From an uncultured Oscillospiraceae bacterium (GTDB lineage: Bacteria; Bacillota; Clostridia; Oscillospirales; Oscillospiraceae): a DNA stretch of 17,981 nt. Below the pieces are notes generated by a model. The model was not told where the DNA came from, ran no database searches, and was given only the letters and a program-made list of their open reading frames with translations. Positions 8,334 through 15,599 of the stretch are shown piece after piece. The DNA lies in contig CAJULJ010000055.1 of the NCBI GenBank assembly GCA_910587395.1, positions 1 through 17,981 on the forward strand, read 5' to 3'. The position numbers were made by a program, and so were the translations under genes. How positions within the stretch are numbered: the stretch's first letter is position 1; every line of letters starts with the position of its first letter.

Positions 8334-9035
8334 TCACACGCCAAAGGCGTAGCCCAGACCTCTGCGCGTTACAATGAACTTGGGCTCGGCGGGGTCGTCC
8401 TCCAGCTTTTCTCTCAGGCGGCGGATGGCCACGTCCACCGCGCGCACGTCTCCCACGTAGCCGTCGTAATTCCAGACCTGCTCCATCAGCGACTCCCGGG
8501 AAACGGCCTGCCCCCGGCTGGAGGCCAGGGTCTTGACCAGCTCATATTCCCGCTGGGTCAAATCCAGGGCCTCGCCGTCTTTATAGACCAGCATGGCGTC
8601 CAGGTCCACCTGGACCCGGCCCAGCTCCAGCCGGTTCGCGGCGCTCTGAAGGACCGCGCCGGCAAGCATCTCCGTGCGGCGGATGTTGCTCTTCACCCGC
8701 GCCAGCAGCTCCCGCATGGAGAAGGGCTTGGTGATATAATCGTCCGCCCCCAGCTCCAGGCCCAGCACCTTGTCCGTCTCCTCTTCCCGAGCGGTCAGCA
8801 TGATGATGGGGGTGGCCCGGCCCTGCTCCCGCAGCGTGCGGCACACCTGGAAGCCGTCCATTTTGGGCAGCATCAGGTCCAGCAGAATCAGGTCCGGGTC
8901 CTGCTCCAGGGCAAGGCGCAGGCCCACCGCGCCGTCCAGGGCCTCCAGGGTGTCGTATCCCTCTCTGGCCAGGTTGAAGGTGAGAATGTCCACGATGTTG
9001 CGCTCGTCCTCCACCACCAGGATTTTTTTACCCAT
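8334..9035 (-). CDS. walR: Response regulator WalR (YycF/VicR)
   Basis: 233-residue OmpR/PhoB-type DNA-binding response regulator, the phospho-acceptor of WalK. The receiver domain (1-115) shows the acidic pair E9-D10, phospho-acceptor Asp53 in LILLDLMLPKMDG, the switch Thr81 (IIMLTARE) and Lys103 (ITKPFSMREL). A winged-helix DNA-binding domain follows (about 130-230) ending in the typical TRRGLGYAF motif. The start ATG overlaps the end of the upstream Nudix gene by eight bases (ATGGGTAA), with a GGAGGAAG site inside that gene. Sequence and linkage to walK, yycH and yycI make WalR secure over other OmpR-family members. Confidence 0.96.
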   Translation of the reverse strand: MGKKILVVEDERNIVDILTFNLAREGYDTLEALDGAVGLRLALEQDPDLILLDLMLPKMDGFQVCRTLREQGRATPIIMLTAREEETDKVLGLELGADDYITKPFSMRELLARVKSNIRRTEMLAGAVLQSAANRLELGRVQVDLDAMLVYKDGEALDLTQREYELVKTLASSRGQAVSRESLMEQVWNYDGYVGDVRAVDVAIRRLREKLEDDPAEPKFIVTRRGLGYAFGV

Positions 9036-9576
9036 TGGCTTCCTCCCGCATCAGTTGATCCGCCCGGAACAGGGCGGCCAGTGTCTTGGCGTCGTTGAGG
9101 CGGCCGTCGGCGGCCTGGGCCAGCGCCTCCCCGAAGGGCACCTTGAAGGGCTCCAAAAACTCGTCCTGGTCCAGGTGCCGCGCCCCGAAGGTCAGATCAC
9201 GGGCCAGATACAGGTAGATCAGCTCGTCGGTGTACCCCACGCTGGGCATGATGCAGCCCAAGGCGTTCCACCTGCCCGCCGTGGCGCCGATCTCTTCGCT
9301 CAGTTCCCGCTGGATGGCGTCGAAGGGGTCCTCTCCGGGCTCCAGCTTCCCCGCCGGGATCTCCATGACCACCTTGTGGTAGGGATAGCGGAACTGCCGC
9401 TCCAGGTAGATGTTTCCCTCGCCGTCCAGGGCCACCACCGCCGCTCCGCCTGGGTGGTGGACGAACTCCCGGACGGAGCTGCCCCCGTTGGTCAGCTCCA
9501 CCTTGTCCCGGTAGACCTTCAGCAGCCGCCCGTCGAAAACCCGTTCGCTGGCCACCGTTTTTTCCATCAATTCCAT
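9028..9576 (-). CDS. nudF: Nudix hydrolase, ADP-ribose pyrophosphatase type
   Basis: 182-residue Nudix hydrolase of the NudF/ADP-ribose pyrophosphatase group, which splits ADP-ribose into AMP and ribose 5-phosphate. The Nudix box is perfect: G76-x5-E82-x7-R90-E91-L-S-E94-E95-I-G97. The upstream strand VYLERQFRYP-like segment (IYLERQFRYPYHKVVMEIP, 57-75) and the downstream GCIMPSVGYTDELIYLYLA are characteristic of ADPRases. The ATG at 9576 is chosen because AGGAGG lies eight bases before it; an ATG at 9583 is out of frame and longer in-frame starts lack a ribosome site. It is the first gene of the wal block and overlaps walR by eight bases. ADP-ribose recycling has no known link to WalR, so the coupling may only be for co-expression. 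Confidence 0.9.
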   Translation of the reverse strand: MELMEKTVASERVFDGRLLKVYRDKVELTNGGSSVREFVHHPGGAAVVALDGEGNIYLERQFRYPYHKVVMEIPAGKLEPGEDPFDAIQRELSEEIGATAGRWNALGCIMPSVGYTDELIYLYLARDLTFGARHLDQDEFLEPFKVPFGEALAQAADGRLNDAKTLAALFRADQLMREEANG

Positions 9577-9617
9577 AGCCCATACCTCCTGGCGCTTATT
9601 TTTCTGCATACAGGAGT

Positions 9618-9623
9618 ATTTTA
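9618..9623 (-). promoter_or_regulatory. candidate extended -10 promoter of the nudF-walRK operon
   Basis: On the minus strand TGGTAAAAT forms an extended -10 (TGn plus TAAAAT), about 42 bases before the nudF ATG. The -35 region is weak (TTTCTA at 17-base spacing). It is the best promoter-like sequence in front of the minus-strand operon and lies back to back with the SRP RNA promoter. Confidence 0.45.
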
Positions 9624-9691
9624 CCACAACATCCGAAAAATAGAAAGGTGCAAGTCATATTTTCCTCTCTGTGGATTTTTTGAAAATAGAG

Positions 9692-9720
9692 TTGATAAAT
9701 TTTCCCGGGCGTGATAAAAT
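9692..9720 (+). promoter_or_regulatory. SRP RNA promoter (sigma-A type)
   Basis: TTGATA (9692-9697), a 17-base spacer and TAAAAT (9715-9720) make a near-consensus housekeeping promoter with transcription expected from about 9727. It precedes the SRP RNA and, by read-through, probably dnaX. Confidence 0.8.
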
Positions 9721-9726
9721 AACTGC

Positions 9727-10040
9727 GGCTTGTGAGCGCCTCGGCGTGAAACAAGGCCGCGCTAGTTGGGGAGTTAGCGGTGCCCTGTACCTGCAACCCG
9801 CTACAGCAGGGATGAATCCCGGCCCCCGGAGGCAGACTGTGTCGTCTGACCCATATAAGCAGCGATGATGGATCGGTCCCGCGCAACGCTCACCCGTGAA
9901 CCGTGTCAGGCGGGGAACCGAGCAGCACTAAGCGGACCTGGGCGTGTGCCGCGGGGCTGCCGATCCTGAGCCGGCTGTATGGGTAACGGGCATATCCTGT
10001 CCTTCAAAGGCCGGTGCGCGGTCTTGTTTTGGGCCGAGGC
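9727..10040 (+). ncRNA. ffs: Large bacterial signal recognition particle RNA (scRNA type) and precursor
   Basis: RNA core of the signal recognition particle, which with Ffh targets nascent membrane proteins. It is the large Bacillus-type form with an Alu domain. The Alu signature reads GGTGCCCTGTACCTGCAA (9779-9797 region). The S-domain apex reads GTCAGGCGGGGAACCGAGCA, a GGAA tetraloop closed by CGG/CCG and followed by AGCAGC, the Ffh site. The mature ends are set by a closing helix: the AAACAAGGCCGCGC side (about 9749-9762) pairs with GCGCGGTCTTGTTT (about 10016-10029), giving about 280 nt against 271 in B. subtilis. The helix continues outside, GCCTCGGC (9738-9745) with GCCGAGGC (10033-10040), so the precursor is a long duplex, probably cut by RNase III as known for B. 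subtilis scRNA. Position just before dnaX is the conserved Firmicute arrangement. Confidence 0.95.
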
Positions 10041-10136
10041 CCCTGGCCGCTTCCGTGCGCCGCGCTCCCCGCCGCCAGACCCTTCGCCATGTTGATGGAG
10101 CCACCCGCACAACCAAAACCCAGCAGGGCGCTCATA
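10041..10136 (+). other. untranslated leader between SRP RNA and dnaX
   Basis: No credible gene and no clear second promoter are seen here. The stretch is C-rich in its first half. A small reading frame (10089-10214, starting MLMEPPAQPK) lacks a ribosome site. The 3' end contributes GCGCT-CAT-AGCGC (10128-10140), which competes with the terminator that follows. Confidence 0.5.
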
Positions 10137-10172
10137 GCGCAGCGTAGTAAAAGGCGCTGCGCATTTTCTTTA
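10137..10172 (+). terminator. intrinsic terminator in the dnaX leader
   Basis: A perfect 8-bp GC stem, GCGCAGCG (10137-10144) and CGCTGCGC (10155-10162), with a 10-base loop and then ATTTTCTTT. It ends just before the dnaX ribosome site (AAGGTG at about 10177), so it would stop SRP RNA transcripts and leave dnaX dependent on read-through, since no promoter is seen in between. The overlapping small hairpin at 10128-10140 uses the same GCGC and could act as an anti-terminator. Confidence 0.8.
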
Positions 10173-10191
10173 CTTCAAGGTGTGATTGCGA

Positions 10192-11973
10192 ATGTACCAA
10201 GCTCTGTATCGTAAGTGGCGCTCCAAAACCTTCGACCAGGTCGTAGGCCAGGACCACGTCACCCAGACCCTGAAGCGGCAGGTGGCCTCCGGCCGTCTGT
10301 CCCACGCTTATCTGTTTACCGGCACCCGGGGAACGGGCAAGACCTCCTGCGCCAAGCTGCTGGCCCGGGCCGTCAACTGCGAACATCCCCAGGACGGCAA
10401 CCCCTGCAACCAGTGCCCCTCCTGCCTGGGCATTCTCAACGGTTCCATTCTGGACGTGCTGGAGCTGGACGCCGCCTCCAACAACGGCGTGGACGACATC
10501 CGCGCCATCCTGGATGAAGCGGTCTACACCCCCGCCACGGTGAAAAAGCGGGTGTACATCATCGACGAGGTCCACATGCTGTCCAATCAGGCCTTCAACG
10601 CCCTGCTCCAGATTCTGGAGGAGCCGCCGGAGCACCTGATGTTCATTCTGGCCACCACCGAGGTCCACAAGGTGCTGGCCACCATCAAGAGCCGCTGCCA
10701 GCAGTTTTCCTTCAAGCGCATCCACCCCGCCGGCATCGCCGCCCATCTGCTCCACATCGCCGGCGAGGAGGGCATCGACCTCACCGAGGTTGGCGCCGCC
10801 CTCATTGCCCGGCTGGCCGACGGCGGAATGCGGGACGCCCTGTCCCTGCTGGACCAGTGCTCCGGGGGCGGAGGCACGGTGGATGAGGACCGGGTGCTGT
10901 CCTGCCTGGGGCTGGCGGGCAATCTGGAGGCCGCCGCCCTGCTGCAAAACGCCGCCGACGGGGACATCTCCGCCGCTTTGGAACGGCTCGACAAGCTCTA
11001 CGCAAGCGGCAAGGAGATGACCGCCCTGGCGGGAGAGCTGTCCGCCCTGGTGCGGGACCTGCTGGTGCGCAAAACCGCTCCCAAAACCGGGGCGGCGCTT
11101 ATGACCGGCGGCTTTGACAGCGAGACGCTGAAAAAGCTGTCCGCCCGGTTCGACGTGGCCCGGCTGGTCCAGATGCTGAACCGTCTGCAGAAAACGGCGG
11201 CGGACCTGACCCGGTCCGCCAACCGCCGCACCGATATGGAGCTGTGCCTGGTCACCCTGTGCGACCCGGCCTTGGACGGTTCTACGGCAGGGCTGTCTGC
11301 CCGTGTGGCTCGATTGGAGCAAGGAATTGCCTCCGCACCCACGCCCCAGGCGGCCCCCGCTCCAAAGCAGACGCCTGCCCCGCCCCCAAAGTGCGAGACC
11401 CCGCCTTCTGTGGAGCAGGTCCCCTGGGAGGAACCGCCTCTGCCGGAGGAGCCTCCGCTCCCGGACGAGCCGCCCCTGCGGGACCAGGACGTTTCGCCCT
11501 CTTGGGACGAACCCGAACCCGCTCCAAAGGCTCAGCCCCCCAGATTGGAGCCCGTCCCCCGATCTGATCCCCCCGTTCAGGCAAAGCAGGCACCCGTTCC
11601 CCAGCCCGCGCCCCAAAACGCTCCCGGCTGGCCGGGCTGGCCCAGCTTCCGGAACCAGCTCAAGGGCCTGCTGGCGGTGAGCGACTACAGCTTTCTCAGC
11701 AACCCCGCCATGGCGGAGGGCCGTTTTGACGGGCGGCAGCTCACCCTGTGGGTGGCAAACGACTTCTTGAAGGATATGCTCAGCCGTCCGGACATCACCC
11801 GGCCCATGGCGGAGCTGTCCCATAAGCTCACTGGAATGGCCCATCAGGTGGATGTCAAGGTGGGGCAGGCCCCGCCGGAGGGCGCTCCTTCCGCTCCGCC
11901 GTCTCCCCCGGCGGAGATGGATGCGCTGGACGCTTTTCTGGCCCAGGGCGGCAGTAATATCATCGTGGAATAA
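10192..11973 (+). CDS. dnaX: DNA polymerase III subunit gamma/tau
   Basis: 593-residue clamp-loader ATPase that loads the beta clamp and links polymerases at the replication fork. Visible: start MYQALYRKWRSKTF typical of DnaX, Walker A GTRGTGKT (44-51), zinc module Cys63, Cys72, Cys75, Cys78, Walker B VYIIDEVHML (121-130), sensor 1 LATTE (153-157), the arginine-finger motif SRC (167-169), then domain III. A long proline/glutamate-rich linker (about 380-485, with repeated EEPPLP/DEPPL units) precedes a C-terminal tau domain that ends SNIIVE. The ATG at 10192 is preferred over the TTG two codons earlier because it gives the family N-terminus at nine bases from AAGGTG. Transcription likely comes from the SRP RNA promoter through a terminator. 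ybaB follows 31 bases later. Confidence 0.97.
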   Translation: MYQALYRKWRSKTFDQVVGQDHVTQTLKRQVASGRLSHAYLFTGTRGTGKTSCAKLLARAVNCEHPQDGNPCNQCPSCLGILNGSILDVLELDAASNNGVDDIRAILDEAVYTPATVKKRVYIIDEVHMLSNQAFNALLQILEEPPEHLMFILATTEVHKVLATIKSRCQQFSFKRIHPAGIAAHLLHIAGEEGIDLTEVGAALIARLADGGMRDALSLLDQCSGGGGTVDEDRVLSCLGLAGNLEAAALLQNAADGDISAALERLDKLYASGKEMTALAGELSALVRDLLVRKTAPKTGAALMTGGFDSETLKKLSARFDVARLVQMLNRLQKTAADLTRSANRRTDMELCLVTLCDPALDGSTAGLSARVARLEQGIASAPTPQAAPAPKQTPAPPPKCETPPSVEQVPWEEPPLPEEPPLPDEPPLRDQDVSPSWDEPEPAPKAQPPRLEPVPRSDPPVQAKQAPVPQPAPQNAPGWPGWPSFRNQLKGLLAVSDYSFLSNPAMAEGRFDGRQLTLWVANDFLKDMLSRPDITRPMAELSHKLTGMAHQVDVKVGQAPPEGAPSAPPSPPAEMDALDAFLAQGGSNIIVE

Positions 11974-12004
11974 GCGCAAGGCGCAAGACATAGGAGGTAG
12001 ACAA

Positions 12005-12352
12005 ATGGCAAAAGGATTCAACAGCCGCGGTATGGGCGGCATGGGCGGCGGCAATATGAACAGCATGATCCGCCAGGCCCAGAAGATGCAGCAGGATATG
12101 ATGAAGGCCCAGGAGGAGCTGGAGAGCAAGACCTACGAGGCCGGGGCGGGCGGCGGCGTGGTCACCGCCACCGTGTCCGGCAAGAAGGAGCTGGTCAGCG
12201 TAGCCATCGACCCCGAGGCGGTGGACCCGGAGGACGTGGAGATGCTCCAGGACCTGATCGTGGCCGCCGTCAACGAGGCGCTGCGCAAGGCCAGCGAGGA
12301 CGCCGCCAGCCAGATGTCCAAGCTGACGGGCGGATTGAATCTGCCCTTCTGA
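12005..12352 (+). CDS. ybaB: YbaB/EbfC family nucleoid-associated protein
   Basis: 115-residue small basic/acidic protein of the YbaB/EbfC family; family members form dimers with a tweezer shape that bind DNA as nucleoid-associated proteins. After a glycine/methionine-rich N-terminus (SRGMGGMGGGNMNSM) comes the conserved QAQKMQQDMMKAQEEL helix, then VVTATVSGKKELVSVAIDPEAV and the C-terminal helix ending MSKLTGGLNLPF. AGGAGG lies seven bases before the ATG. It sits directly downstream of dnaX, as in most bacteria. The usual next gene, recR, is absent here. Confidence 0.95.
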   Translation: MAKGFNSRGMGGMGGGNMNSMIRQAQKMQQDMMKAQEELESKTYEAGAGGGVVTATVSGKKELVSVAIDPEAVDPEDVEMLQDLIVAAVNEALRKASEDAASQMSKLTGGLNLPF

Positions 12353-12360
12353 GCATACTA

Positions 12361-12849
12361 ATGAACATGCACAACAGCACCTTGGGCTATCTGGAAAACG
12401 CCCGGGGAGAATATTTGATGCTCCACCGGATCAAAAAGAAGGTGGACGTGAACAAGGGCAAATGGATCGGCGTGGGCGGCAAGTTCGAGGGCTGCGAGAG
12501 CCCCGACGAGTGCTTCCGCCGGGAGGTCCTGGAGGAGACGGGCCTGACCCTCACCAGCTTTCGCTTCCGGGGCGTGGTCACCTTTCTCAGCGACGGCTGG
12601 GACGGGGAGTACATGTACCTGTTTACCGCCGACGGCTGGACCGGAAAACTGACCCGGGACTGCGCCGAGGGAGAGCTGGCCTGGGTTCCGAAGCAGGACG
12701 TGCCTGAGCTTCCCGGCTGGGACGGGGACAAAATCTTCCTCCGGCTGCTGGCCGAGGACCATCCTCCCTTCCTGCTCACCCTGCAATACCAGGGGGACCG
12801 GCTGGTCCGGGCCGTGCTGGATGGCAGGGCTCTGCCCGTGAATAAATAA
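12361..12849 (+). CDS. Nudix hydrolase, MutT/8-oxo-dGTP diphosphatase-like
   Basis: 162-residue Nudix hydrolase, closest in pattern to the MutT/NUDT1-like 8-oxo-dGTP diphosphatases that clean oxidised nucleotides (inferred from family, substrate not shown). The Nudix box is complete: G40-x5-E46-x7-R54-E55-V-L-E58-E59-T-G61-L62, preceded by KGKWIGVGGKFE. MYLFTADGWTGKL and the GELAWVPKQDVPELPGWDGD segment are typical of the NUDT1-like group. It begins eight bases after the ybaB stop, with no recognisable Shine-Dalgarno (an ATG at 12367 also lacks one), so it probably relies on translational reinitiation from ybaB. It stands where recR is normally found. Confidence 0.9.
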   Translation: MNMHNSTLGYLENARGEYLMLHRIKKKVDVNKGKWIGVGGKFEGCESPDECFRREVLEETGLTLTSFRFRGVVTFLSDGWDGEYMYLFTADGWTGKLTRDCAEGELAWVPKQDVPELPGWDGDKIFLRLLAEDHPPFLLTLQYQGDRLVRAVLDGRALPVNK

Positions 12850-12864
12850 GGAGATGCGCGTTTT

Positions 12865-14568
12865 ATGAAATTTTCCCAGATGCCCTATGAGCGCCCCGAT
12901 CTGGAGGCGGTCAAGAGACAGTTGACCCAGTTTACCCAGCGGCTCAAGGACGCCGCCGGGTATGAGGAGGCCCGGTCCATCTTTCTGGAGAAGGAGGAGG
13001 CCGACCGCCATGTGGGCACCATGGCCACCCTGGCTCAGATCCGCAACACCATCGACACCCGGGACGAGTTTTACGACGGCGAGATGAACTTCTGGAACGC
13101 CGCCGCCCCCGAGTTGGAGGAGTATGAGCAGGCCTGGAAACTGGCCATGCTGAATTCCCCCTTCCGCAAGGATTTCGCGGCGGAGTACGGCGATCTGATG
13201 TTCCTCAACACCGAGATCGCGCTGAAAACCTTCTCCCCGGACATCGTGCCCCAGCTCCAGCGGGAGAATGATCTGGCCCAGGCCTACCAAAAGCTCATCG
13301 CCTCAGCCAAGATTCCCTTCGAGGGCGGGGAGTACACCCTGTCCCAGCTCACCCCCTTCAAGACGGACGCGGACGACCAGCGCCGTCTGGCCGCCTGGAA
13401 GGCGGAGGGCCAGTGGTTCAAGGACCATCAGGAGGAGTTTGACCGCATTTACGACGAGCTGGTCCGCCTGCGGGACGAGATGGGCCGCAAGCTGGGCTAT
13501 GAGGGCTATACCACCCTGGGCTACTACCGCATGGGCCGCAACTGCTACACCAAGGAGGATGTGGAGAAGTTCCGCGCCGCCGTGGTGAAGTACCTGGTGC
13601 CCCTGGCCGACCGGGTCTACCGGGAGCAGGCCAAGCGCCTGGGCAAGGAATACCCCATGAGCTACGCGGACAACGCCCTGAAATTCCGCTCCGGCAACCC
13701 CCGGCCCGTGGGGTCCCCGGAGGACATTCTGGCCCAGGGCAAGAAATTTTACGACGAGCTGTCCCCGGAGACCAGTGAATTTTTCCAGACCATGCTGAAC
13801 GGCGAGCTGCTGGACGTGCTGTCCACCAAGGGCAAGGCAGGGGGCGGCTACTGCACCACCCTCCCGGAGTACAAAGTGCCCTTCATTTTCGCCAACTTCA
13901 ACGGCACCCAGGGAGATGTGGAGGTGGTTACCCACGAGGCGGGCCATGCCTTCGCCGCCTGGATGAACCGGGATCGGGTGCCCGCGGACTATATCATGCC
14001 CGGCATGGAGGCCTGCGAGGTCCACTCCATGTCCATGGAATTCATGGCTTGGCCCTGGGCGGAGGGCTTCTTCGGGCCGGACACCAGGAAGTATCTGTAC
14101 AGCCACCTGGCCGGGGCGCTGGTGTTCATCCCCTACGGCACGCTGGTGGACCACTTCCAGCACGAGGTATACGCCCACCCGGACATGACCCCCGCTCAGC
14201 GCCACGCCAAGTGGAAGGAGCTGCAAGGGGTGTATATGCCCTGGATGAAGCTGGACGGGGACATCCCCTTCTACGCGGAGGGAGAGGCGTGGCAGCGCCA
14301 GATGCACATTTACGAGTCCCCCTTCTATTATATCGACTACTGCCTGGCCCAGACGGTGGCGCTTCAGATATGGGCGCTGCTGCAAAAGGACAAGGCGCTG
14401 GCCTGGGAGAAGTATATGGCCTATACCCGTCAGGGCGGCAGCCGGGTGTTCACCGAGCTGCTGAGCAACGCGGGGCTGGAAAGCCCCTTTGACGAGAAGT
14501 GCCTGCGCGAGGTCTGTGAGGCCGCCAGCGTCTGGCTGGAGGGGTACGACCTGAGCGGAATCCAGTAA
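12865..14568 (+). CDS. M3 family oligoendopeptidase (thimet-like metallopeptidase)
   Basis: 567-residue cytoplasmic zinc peptidase of the M3/oligoendopeptidase F clan that degrades short peptides. The active site reads VVTHEAGHAFAAW with zinc ligands His357 and His361 and catalytic Glu358; Glu385 in CEVHSMSMEFM is the expected third ligand. The C-terminal helix region (ESPFYYIDYCLAQTVALQIW) is typical of the family, whose members run about 560-600 residues. No signal peptide. The ATG at 12865 has AAGGAG 11 bases upstream and lies 15 bases after the mutT stop, so it is likely the last gene of the dnaX transcript. Its TAA stop lies at the base of a strong terminator. It is the M3 branch usually annotated as not PepF proper, so pepF is not used as the name. 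Confidence 0.93.
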   Translation: MKFSQMPYERPDLEAVKRQLTQFTQRLKDAAGYEEARSIFLEKEEADRHVGTMATLAQIRNTIDTRDEFYDGEMNFWNAAAPELEEYEQAWKLAMLNSPFRKDFAAEYGDLMFLNTEIALKTFSPDIVPQLQRENDLAQAYQKLIASAKIPFEGGEYTLSQLTPFKTDADDQRRLAAWKAEGQWFKDHQEEFDRIYDELVRLRDEMGRKLGYEGYTTLGYYRMGRNCYTKEDVEKFRAAVVKYLVPLADRVYREQAKRLGKEYPMSYADNALKFRSGNPRPVGSPEDILAQGKKFYDELSPETSEFFQTMLNGELLDVLSTKGKAGGGYCTTLPEYKVPFIFANFNGTQGDVEVVTHEAGHAFAAWMNRDRVPADYIMPGMEACEVHSMSMEFMAWPWAEGFFGPDTRKYLYSHLAGALVFIPYGTLVDHFQHEVYAHPDMTPAQRHAKWKELQGVYMPWMKLDGDIPFYAEGEAWQRQMHIYESPFYYIDYCLAQTVALQIWALLQKDKALAWEKYMAYTRQGGSRVFTELLSNAGLESPFDEKCLREVCEAASVWLEGYDLSGIQ

Positions 14569-14617
14569 CAGGCAAAAAGTCCCTCTTTCCTGGAGGAAAG
14601 AGGGACTTTTTGCCTGT
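14568..14617. terminator. strong bidirectional intrinsic terminator
   Basis: A perfect 23-bp inverted repeat (14568-14590 with 14595-14617) with a TGGA loop. The stem contains A5 and T5 tracts, so it can work on both strands. The last base of the peptidase TAA stop is the first base of the stem. It ends the dnaX-to-peptidase transcript. Confidence 0.93.
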
Positions 14618-14643
14618 GCTGGACAGGTTTCCCGCAAAAGCTC

Positions 14644-14672
14644 TTGACGGTCCGCTTTATTTCCGATAAACT
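14644..14672 (+). promoter_or_regulatory. promoter of the DUF362 gene
   Basis: TTGACG (14644-14649), a 17-base spacer and TAAACT (14667-14672), a good sigma-A promoter with transcription expected near 14679, about 28 bases before the start codon. It lies just after the terminator and so opens a separate transcription unit. Confidence 0.77.
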
Positions 14673-14706
14673 ATATATGATTTGATTCATCATGAGGAGG
14701 ACCGCT

Positions 14707-15570
14707 ATGAAATCCACTGTTTATTTTACCCGCGACCTGTCTCCCGAAGCCATGCTCCGGCTGTACGACGCCCTGGGCGTCCAGCTCTCCGGCAGGGTGG
14801 CCGTCAAAGTCCACTCCGGCGAGCCCGGCAACCAGAACTTCCTTCGCCCTGACTTCTGGAGGCCCATGATCGACAAGGTGAGCGGCACCATCGTGGAGTG
14901 CAACACCGCCTACGACGGCGGCCGCAACACCACCCCCGCCCACAAGATCACCATGGAGCGCCACGGCTGGCTCAACGCCGCCGAGGTGGACATCCTGGAC
15001 GAGACGGACGACATGGAGCTGCCCATTCCCAACGGCAAGGTCATCAAGAAGAACTTTGTCGGCGCTCATCTGGCCAATTATGACTCCCTGCTGGTGCTCA
15101 GCCACTTCAAGGGGCATCCCATGGGCGGTTTTGGCGGGGCGCTGAAGAACATCTCCATCGGCATCGCCTCCTCCCGGGGCAAGCAGTATATCCACGGCGC
15201 GGGGGATATGGAAAAGTTCTGGGACTCCGACCACGACTCCTTCCTGGAGTCCATGGCGGACGCTGCCTGGTCCATCCACAACCGCTTTGCCGGAAAGACT
15301 GCCTATATCAACGTGATGAAGAACATGTCTGTGGACTGTGACTGCTGCGCGGTGGCGGCCGACCCCAAGATCGGGGATATCGGCATCCTGGCCTCTCTGG
15401 ACCCGGTGGCCCTGGACCAGGCCTGTCTGGATCTGGTGTATCAGTCCGACGACCCTGGCAAGGGAGATCTCATTGAGCGCATTGAGTCTCTCCACGGGGT
15501 TCACACTGTGGAGGCGGCCGCCGAGCTCGGGATCGGCAGCCGCGCCTATGAGCTGGTCACTTTTTCTTGA
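14707..15570 (+). CDS. DUF362 domain-containing protein
   Basis: 287-residue protein of the DUF362 family, whose biochemical function is not established. Family features seen: VAVKVHSGEPGNQNFLRP (about 37-54), the Tyr/Gly segment TAYDGGRNTT (about 76-85), LLVLSHFKGHPMGGFGGALKN (about 133-152) and the cysteine cluster DCDCC (210-214) followed by DPKIGDIGILASLDPVALDQ. Many relatives carry an extra ferredoxin-type [4Fe-4S] domain at the C-terminus; this one does not, and the DCDCC cluster might bind a metal or cluster (inference). GAGGAGG lies six bases before the ATG. Single-gene unit with its own promoter. Its last four codons and stop are formed by a palindromic element (15555-15584), so the C-terminus VTFS may have been rewritten by that element. 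Confidence 0.9.
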   Translation: MKSTVYFTRDLSPEAMLRLYDALGVQLSGRVAVKVHSGEPGNQNFLRPDFWRPMIDKVSGTIVECNTAYDGGRNTTPAHKITMERHGWLNAAEVDILDETDDMELPIPNGKVIKKNFVGAHLANYDSLLVLSHFKGHPMGGFGGALKNISIGIASSRGKQYIHGAGDMEKFWDSDHDSFLESMADAAWSIHNRFAGKTAYINVMKNMSVDCDCCAVAADPKIGDIGILASLDPVALDQACLDLVYQSDDPGKGDLIERIESLHGVHTVEAAAELGIGSRAYELVTFS

Positions 15571-15599
15571 AAGAAAAAGTGACCAAAAAGAACTTTTGG
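15555..15599. repeat. palindromic element at the 3' end of the DUF362 gene
   Basis: A 14-bp perfect inverted repeat (GGTCACTTTTTCTT at 15555-15568 and its complement at 15571-15584) around a GA centre, followed directly by a smaller one (CCAAAA at 15583-15588 with TTTTGG at 15594-15599). There is no T-run after it as in a classic terminator, although A/T tracts inside the stem might serve on either strand. From memory it resembles dispersed palindromes seen downstream of genes in gut Oscillospiraceae; I cannot confirm copy number from this window. Confidence 0.65.

Noticed and set aside
9670..9678. TGTGGATTT as a DnaA box and the divergent gap as oriC
   Set aside because: Only 7 of 9 positions match, there is no cluster of boxes, and dnaA/dnaN are absent.
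10089..10214. Small reading frame before dnaX as a leader peptide
   Set aside because: No ribosome binding site, no run of regulatory codons, and it overlaps the dnaX start in another frame.
10543..10555. AAAAA runs in dnaX (also near 11131) as a programmed frameshift site for gamma
   Set aside because: The sequence is G AAA AAG rather than A AAA AAG, lies in the ATPase part or domain III rather than at the expected gamma end, and no close stop in the shifted frame was identified.
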